Origin: Pseudolabrys sp. | GTDB lineage: Bacteria > Pseudomonadota > Alphaproteobacteria > Rhizobiales > Xanthobacteraceae | Assembly (NCBI GenBank): GCA_017849615.1 | Contig: JAFIGS010000017.1 | Location: 1 to 64,000 of the forward strand | DNA: 64,000 bases | Reading direction: 5' to 3' | Part shown: positions 59,561 to 64,000 of the stretch, in pieces | Position numbering within the stretch: the stretch's first letter is position 1 | Layout of the letters: each line of letters starts with the position of its first letter | Made by a program: the position numbers and the translations under genes | The notes under the pieces: model-generated | Database searches by the model: none | Seen by the model: only the letters and a program-made list of their open reading frames with translations | What the model was told of the DNA's origin: nothing

Positions 59561-60316
59561 ATGGATATTATATATTCATATCGAATACCTGATGAAGGCG
59601 GCGTCCGTCCGCTCTCCACCGCGCTGAAGACCATCGCGGTGATGGAGATGCTGGCGAAGAGCCCGCGCGGCATGCGGCTACAGGAGATCGCGACCTCGCT
59701 GGGCCTGTCGCGCCCAACCGCCTATCAGCGCCTGCTGACGCTGAGTGAAGCCGGCCTGATCGAGCAGGACGACCAGTCGCGCTACCGGCTGTCGATGCAT
59801 CTGTGCCGCTTCGCCGCGGCGGCGCTGGAGCAGGCCGATCTCGGCACCCGCGTGCTGCCGATCCTCCAGGACCTCGTGCATCAGGTGAAGGAAACCGCCT
59901 CGCTTGCCGTGCTCGACCGCGGCCTGCCCTGCATCGTGTCGCGCGTCGAATCCGACAGTGTCCTGCGCGCCGAGCAGAAGATCGGCACCATCATGTCACT
60001 CGAAGGTTCGGCCTCCGGTCGCATTCTCACGACATTCGCCGACGCCGCCACCTTGCGGCGCTTGACGGAGAGCGGCGAACAACTTGCTGCCGACGGCATC
60101 ATCGCCGAGGCGCGGCTTAACGGTTACGCGCTGTCGAGCGGCTACACCCAGGCGGGCGTTCGCGCCATCGCCGCCCCGGTGTTCGATCTGCACGGACGCT
60201 GCGCCGCCACCATCTCGCTGGTGATGCCGGAGACGCGCTTCAGGCTCGAGCAGTTCAAGGAGCCGCTGCTGCGCGCCGCTGCGGAAATCACCAAGCTGCA
60301 GCAAGGGTTACGTTGA
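59561..60316 (+). CDS. IclR family transcriptional regulator
   Basis: A 251-residue IclR protein with the winged helix (EIATSLGLSRPTAYQRLLTLSEAGLIEQ in part) and an IclR effector domain (ASGRILTTFAD, GYTQAGVRAIAAPVFD). It is unusually AT-rich over its first 30 codons, with GATATTATATATTCATATC forming an approximate dyad within the coding start, possibly an autoregulatory site. It is 2 bp upstream of the first unknown gene, so it heads their operon. Confidence 0.88.
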   Translation: MDIIYSYRIPDEGGVRPLSTALKTIAVMEMLAKSPRGMRLQEIATSLGLSRPTAYQRLLTLSEAGLIEQDDQSRYRLSMHLCRFAAAALEQADLGTRVLPILQDLVHQVKETASLAVLDRGLPCIVSRVESDSVLRAEQKIGTIMSLEGSASGRILTTFADAATLRRLTESGEQLAADGIIAEARLNGYALSSGYTQAGVRAIAAPVFDLHGRCAATISLVMPETRFRLEQFKEPLLRAAAEITKLQQGLR

Positions 60317-60318
60317 GA

Positions 60319-62037
60319 ATGACGCCCACCCCCCACCTTAAGGCGTTGGATGATACGCCCCGCTCGCGCCCGGCCAGCGAACTGATGCGGCCCGAGCGGC
60401 TCGCCGCAATCCAGCCGAGCCGCGTGAGTGTAACTCGCGCGTTGATGAACCGCATGGTGCGAGAGCGCTGGGACATCCGCAAGGAACGCTTCGACGTCGA
60501 CGCCAATTCCAACGGCACGGTGATCTATTCGATCAAGACACCAGGCCAGGAATTCTCCTTCATCGCCTTCTCGTTCCCGCCGAGCCGGACCGCGCGCACC
60601 GGCCGCATCATCGGCCGCGCCTGGGACATGATGGGCACGCTGAACGAGGGTCCGGCGACCGAAGCTGATGTCGAACTGGCGCGGCGAGAATTGCCTAAGC
60701 TCTATCGCGGCCGTGCCACGCCCAAGGCGCTGGTCTGGGCCCGCGCCAACCGCTCGATGCGCATCTTCGACCAGACACTCGATGCTCTCGCCGCCGGGCA
60801 GCAGCCTTCGGTCGAGATGCTGGCGCAGGTCTGCTACCTGATGCGCAACACCGGCCTCGACGGCAACGGCACCTTCGGCACCCGCTCCTTCCCCTCGCTC
60901 GGCGCGCAACATGCGCTCGGCGGCGTGTTGCAGGCGCAGATGGTCGCCGCCTATCTGATGCGCGAGTATTCGTGCGATCTCGTCGAGCATCTCGCCAAAC
61001 TGAAGTCGGACAAGGCGGTGCCGCTCGATCCGGCGCTGCGCCGCTTTCTTGGCGTCGGCAACGGCTCGGCGCTCGGCCTCATCTTCTTTATTCATCGTCA
61101 TCCGCGCCTGATCGGAAGCTGGCTCGCGGCGCGGGAGGAAGCCATCGCCAAGGCGGCGGCGCTGCCTGTCGGCAGGGGCGACGCCCGCGTCGACACCTTG
61201 CTCGATCTTGTTTGCCGCGCCATAGGCTTTCGCCGCGAGGACCGGGTCGTCTATGAGGCGATCGCCAACAGCGCCGATATCGCCGACGATCTTGAAAAAG
61301 TCGCCGACGCCCTTACCGAACTGCGCGACACAGGCCTCATTGCCGGCCGGGCCGAGACCTATCCGCTCAACGCCATCGCACGCCAGCTTGAACCGTCAAT
61401 TCGTCCCGAGGCGCTGGAAACCTACAATTCGCTGCTGATCGAACTGGTGCCGGAAACCGCCGACGCACTGGCCGCGGCTGTGAGCGGCGCCGACGAAATG
61501 AATGTGGTGCCATCGCAATCCGTCAGCGCACTGATCGACATCGTCGAGACGCAATACAAATGGGCGCTCGACATCGATATGTCCGGCCCCGATGCCTACA
61601 AGTACATCTGGTACAAGTCGGAGACCGCGGAAGAGCCACGCCGCGGCGCCCGTGTCGAAGCACCGGAAGCCCTCGATCTCGGCTTCGACATTTGCGGCGG
61701 TGTCCAGGCCCTGCTCGCCGACCTGAAGGCCGAGCCCGACAGCGGCGTCTCCGTCGCCCGCTTCCTGATGCGCCGCCCGGCGCACCGCTATCTCGTCGCG
61801 CGTATTCAGACGCTGCGCATGCCCTATCACACGCCGATCGCCAACATTAACGCCGAAGACTTCACGCCGATCGATCTGGTCCGGTTGATGAATGCCGGCC
61901 TGCACGGCATCGACAAGACCCGCGACTTCCTGCGCCGCAACCTGCGCGGCGTGCTCTATCACGGCGCGCCGACGCCAGACGAGATCCGCGCCGGCAAGGA
62001 AGACGTCTGGGCCTATCCGCCGGAGCCCCGCCTATGA
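60319..62037 (+). CDS. unknown conserved-type protein, 572 aa
   Basis: I do not recognise this family. The protein is soluble, Arg-rich and without a signal peptide or membrane span. Features visible are a beta-like segment at about 60-95 (TVIYSIKTPGQEFSFIAFSF), helix-rich middle regions, NTGLDGNGTFGTRSF near 185, GNGSALGLIFFIHRHP near 250, and a C-terminal LRRNLRGVLYHGAPTPDEI. The ATG at 60319 is 2 bp after the IclR stop, and its stop overlaps the next gene (ATGA). Context is a shared operon with a second unknown protein, an M19 homologue and an ABC binding protein. An enzyme of amide or amine degradation is possible but not shown. Confidence 0.8.
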   Translation: MTPTPHLKALDDTPRSRPASELMRPERLAAIQPSRVSVTRALMNRMVRERWDIRKERFDVDANSNGTVIYSIKTPGQEFSFIAFSFPPSRTARTGRIIGRAWDMMGTLNEGPATEADVELARRELPKLYRGRATPKALVWARANRSMRIFDQTLDALAAGQQPSVEMLAQVCYLMRNTGLDGNGTFGTRSFPSLGAQHALGGVLQAQMVAAYLMREYSCDLVEHLAKLKSDKAVPLDPALRRFLGVGNGSALGLIFFIHRHPRLIGSWLAAREEAIAKAAALPVGRGDARVDTLLDLVCRAIGFRREDRVVYEAIANSADIADDLEKVADALTELRDTGLIAGRAETYPLNAIARQLEPSIRPEALETYNSLLIELVPETADALAAAVSGADEMNVVPSQSVSALIDIVETQYKWALDIDMSGPDAYKYIWYKSETAEEPRRGARVEAPEALDLGFDICGGVQALLADLKAEPDSGVSVARFLMRRPAHRYLVARIQTLRMPYHTPIANINAEDFTPIDLVRLMNAGLHGIDKTRDFLRRNLRGVLYHGAPTPDEIRAGKEDVWAYPPEPRL

Positions 62038-62771
62038 CGACCTGCGCGCCCACCGACGTCGCCTTACGCATCATGCCGCGCGAAATGCGCATGATGACCG
62101 AGCGCGTGTTCTCGCTGTCAGGCCAGCCCAAGGGCTTCTTCCTGATGGTGCAGGACGTCGTGATGTATTCGCAAAAACTCGGGCTTGGCGGCTTCGCTTT
62201 GCTCGAGCAGCGCTGGGAAAGCCTCAAGAGCGCCGATCCGTCGCTCGCCCGCATCGCGCGCGACCACGGCGACAGGCTCGTCCTCGACGGCGCCGGCCAG
62301 CACGCCTGGTTCGTTATCCCCGCGGTCATCGACCTGCTCGGCGAACTCGCCGCGCGGCACGGGCACGGCACAGTCACGGTAATCAATGCCGTCGACGCGG
62401 CGGAGCTGCGCGTCGCCGCCGACCTTGCCGCCCGCAGCGGCCTGAGCGTCACCGTTCAGGACGGCGACCAGCCCTCGCTCGCCGCGACGCCTGCCGTCAT
62501 GAACTGCGACCTCGGCCGCGACGAGCCGCTGCTGTGGGATCTCTTGCAGAACGGTGTGTCGATCGACGCCGACCTGTGGTGGCGCGTCTACGCCGTCGCG
62601 CAGAAGGCGCTGGCGCCCGACAGCGTCGTGTCGCGCCGCCATGCTGGCCCGGTCATTGTCAATGACGACGGCTCGATCATCGGCCGGAAGGACAGCGACG
62701 ACGAAACGGATTTGAGCTTCCTCATTACCCCTCTCGGTTCCGAGTCGAAGAAAGAAAGCGTCGGCCCATGA
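62034..62771 (+). CDS. unknown protein, 245 aa, C-terminus weakly DUF3726-like
   Basis: I do not recognise this protein with certainty. It begins MTTCAPTDVALRIMPREMRMM, has an N-terminal part with MVQDVVMYSQKLGLGGFALLEQRW, a central strand-helix region and a C-terminal WWRVYAVAQKALAPDSVVSR followed by an Asn/Asp-rich tail. The spacing of the Trp, Ala-Pro-Ser and Ser-Arg motif resembles the end of DUF3726 proteins, a weak hint from memory. It overlaps both neighbours by ATGA, so it is translationally coupled to the 572-aa protein and to the M19 homologue. It could be the small subunit of a two-part enzyme. Confidence 0.78.
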   Translation: MTTCAPTDVALRIMPREMRMMTERVFSLSGQPKGFFLMVQDVVMYSQKLGLGGFALLEQRWESLKSADPSLARIARDHGDRLVLDGAGQHAWFVIPAVIDLLGELAARHGHGTVTVINAVDAAELRVAADLAARSGLSVTVQDGDQPSLAATPAVMNCDLGRDEPLLWDLLQNGVSIDADLWWRVYAVAQKALAPDSVVSRRHAGPVIVNDDGSIIGRKDSDDETDLSFLITPLGSESKKESVGP

Positions 62772-63733
62772 TCATTGACGGTTTGCAGTGCGGACATTTC
62801 GACCGGCCGGCGTTCCAGGCCTTGCAAGCGGGCAATGTCGGCGGCGTGGTCGTCACCTGCGGCTTCTGGGAAGGCGCCGTCGAATCGCTCGACTCGCTCG
62901 GCCGCTGGCGCGACCTGGTGCGCGAGAACGCCGACGTCGCGGAAATCGCCCTGACCGCTGCCGACGTCAAGCGCATCGGCGAGTCCGGCAAGGTCGCCGT
63001 CATTCTTGGGTACCAGAACTCCAACCTGCTCGATGGCCGCATCCGTTTCGTCGAATTCTTCGCCGAGCTCGGCGTGCGCGTGATCCAGCTCACCTACAAC
63101 AACCAGAACGAACTCGGCGGCAGTTGTTACGAAGCCGAGGACTCGGGCCTCGCCCGCTACGGCAAGGAAGTCGTGCGTGAGATGAACAACGCCGGCATCC
63201 TGGTCGATTGCAGCCATGTCGGCGACCGCACCACCCTCGACGCCATTGAGGTCTCCTCCAAGCCGATCGCCGTCACCCACGCCAATGCGCGCGCCGTGTT
63301 CGACCACAGCCGCAACAAGTCGACCGACGTGCTCAAGGCGCTGCGCGAAACCAAAGGCGTTATAGGCTGCGCCACCTATCGCAACATCACCGGCGACTTC
63401 TACTGCAAGACCATCGAGAACTGGTGCACCATGGTCGCCAAGACCGTCGAGATCGCCGGCATCGACTCCGTCGCCATCGGCACCGACCGCAGCCACAACT
63501 TCACGCCGCCGGATTACGCCTGGATGCGCCAGGGCCGCTGGACGCGCGGCGTCGATTATGGCGCCGGCTCCGCCGCCCGCCCCGGCAAGCAACCGCCGCC
63601 GGAGTGGTTCCCCAATGTCGAGGACATGAAGATCATCCCCAACGGCCTCCGCAGCGTGGGATTCTCGGAAGAAGAGGTCGCAAAAATAACCCACGGCAAC
63701 TGGCTTCGCCTCTACGAAGCAACGTTCGCATAA
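62768..63733 (+). CDS. M19 renal-dipeptidase homologue with half the metal site missing
   Basis: A 321-residue protein. The M19 late motifs are present: VDCSHVG (His150), VTHANAR (His171) and AIGTDRSHN (Asp240). The first metal site is not: the DGHxD start reads DGLQCGHF (Leu6, Cys8) and the bridging Glu is Gln83 (LGYQNSN). An LQCGHFDR-type start suggests a stable subfamily distinct from dipeptidases. It has no signal peptide, so it is cytoplasmic. It follows the two unknown genes and precedes an ABC binding protein. A mononuclear metallohydrolase of an imported amide is a reasonable guess. Confidence 0.85.
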   Translation: MIIDGLQCGHFDRPAFQALQAGNVGGVVVTCGFWEGAVESLDSLGRWRDLVRENADVAEIALTAADVKRIGESGKVAVILGYQNSNLLDGRIRFVEFFAELGVRVIQLTYNNQNELGGSCYEAEDSGLARYGKEVVREMNNAGILVDCSHVGDRTTLDAIEVSSKPIAVTHANARAVFDHSRNKSTDVLKALRETKGVIGCATYRNITGDFYCKTIENWCTMVAKTVEIAGIDSVAIGTDRSHNFTPPDYAWMRQGRWTRGVDYGAGSAARPGKQPPPEWFPNVEDMKIIPNGLRSVGFSEEEVAKITHGNWLRLYEATFA

Positions 63734-63747
63734 CAGGAGGGCTCAGC

Positions 63748-64000
63748 ATGACGATATACCGTCCGGATACCCAAGGCCTGCTCGTTCCCAGCCGCCGCAG
63801 CTTCATCAAGGCCGGCGGCGCCGCGCTCGGCGCAGCAATCATGATGCCGCACATGGCGCGCGCGCAGAGCAAGGAACTTTACATCAACACCTGGGGCGGC
63901 CCCTGGGAGGCCGCTGCCAAGACGCATCTGTTCGATCCGTTCACGAAGGAAACGGGCATCACCGTTCGTACCGTTTCGCCGGTATCCTTTGCGAAACTCG
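63748..64000 (+). CDS. ABC transporter substrate-binding protein (PotD-like), partial
   Basis: The first 84 codons are inside the window and the gene runs past its end. AGGAGG lies seven bases before ATG 63748. A twin-arginine signal (SRRSFIKAGG, Arg16-Arg17) ends near ARAQ-SKE, followed by LYINTWGGPWEAAAK, the start of polyamine/spermidine-type (family 1) binding domains. It is 14 bp after the M19 gene, so the operon imports the substrate it degrades. The rest of the transporter is presumably downstream. Confidence 0.85.
   Translation, partial: MTIYRPDTQGLLVPSRRSFIKAGGAALGAAIMMPHMARAQSKELYINTWGGPWEAAAKTHLFDPFTKETGITVRTVSPVSFAKL

Noticed and set aside
1-64000. tRNA, rRNA or CRISPR features
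   Set aside because: No cloverleaf-like, rRNA-like or regularly spaced repeat sequence was noticed on reading; a dedicated scan would be decisive.

Overview
The window looks like a catabolic accessory region of a high-GC alphaproteobacterium, probably Hyphomicrobiales (Bradyrhizobium/Xanthobacteraceae type). The guess rests on the high GC content, GGAGG ribosome sites, many ATGA-coupled operons and the abundance of TRAP, SsuABC-type and CoxLMS-type genes. No rRNA, tRNA, CRISPR array, intact insertion sequence or housekeeping gene was seen. Almost every gene is an uptake component, an oxidoreductase, an amide or ring hydrolase, or a local regulator.

Block 1 (about 0.6-17.2 kb): a cyclic amidohydrolase (672-2003), a three-gene operon (Asp/Glu-racemase-superfamily protein, aminotransferase, N-carbamoyl-amino-acid hydrolase), a GntR regulator, and a nine-gene operon running 16419 to 6031 (TRAP DctPQM, M24 creatinase-like hydrolase, TrzA-type amidohydrolase, molybdenum hydroxylase M-S-L, ornithine cyclodeaminase-like dehydrogenase). 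RidA lies divergent from it. Three promoter regions share a 20-bp operator of the form ATTGGAT-ACAAAN-ATCCAAT (627-646, 5175-5194, 16625-16644), which ties the block into one regulon. Reading the genes together: import of an acid, Mo-dependent hydroxylation of an N-heterocycle or amide, ring or amide opening, then deamination.

Block 2 (17.2-25.3 kb): a six-gene operon from an SsuABC-like importer to an MDR-type dehydrogenase, an acyl-CoA ligase and an M20 protein with an eroded metal site; a divergent LysR gene and a hotdog thioesterase. A decayed region (25.3-26.1 kb) holds the tail of an MBL-fold pseudogene.

Block 3 (26.1-36 kb): a GntR-led operon (GntR, RidA, HyuA, HyuB, TRAP DctPQM, enolase-superfamily enzyme), divergent from a 2-hydroxyacid dehydrogenase. 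GntR and the dehydrogenase both start with TTG and flank a tandem TAGTTGAC repeat.

Block 4 (36.3-54.8 kb): a hydantoin-racemase-like gene; an operon running 46412 to 37069 (Rieske oxygenase, its reductase, an unusual amidohydrolase, a 2Fe-2S protein, a fused Mo/FAD hydroxylase, an orphan SsuA-like binding protein); a GntR regulator; a NIPSNAP protein; and a forward operon (SDR, cyclic amidohydrolase, ABC ATPase and permease lacking a binding protein, two paralogous SDRs, DHDPS-family lyase). TGTATACC-type sites lie in its control regions. The orphan binding protein and the binding-protein-less ATPase/permease probably form one importer.

Block 5 (55-59.4 kb): a flavin-reductase remnant, a ThDP decarboxylase-like enzyme, a class III aminotransferase and an XRE-cupin regulator. 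Block 6 (59.5 kb to the end): an IclR regulator, two proteins of unknown function, an M19 dipeptidase homologue lacking half of its metal ligands, and the start of a Tat-exported polyamine-type binding protein. Block 6 is the best candidate for an undescribed pathway. A recurring theme is hydrolase-fold proteins that have lost metal ligands. A 34-bp element beginning ATCATG recurs three times (1, 36169, 55032), each time in a gene-poor junction.
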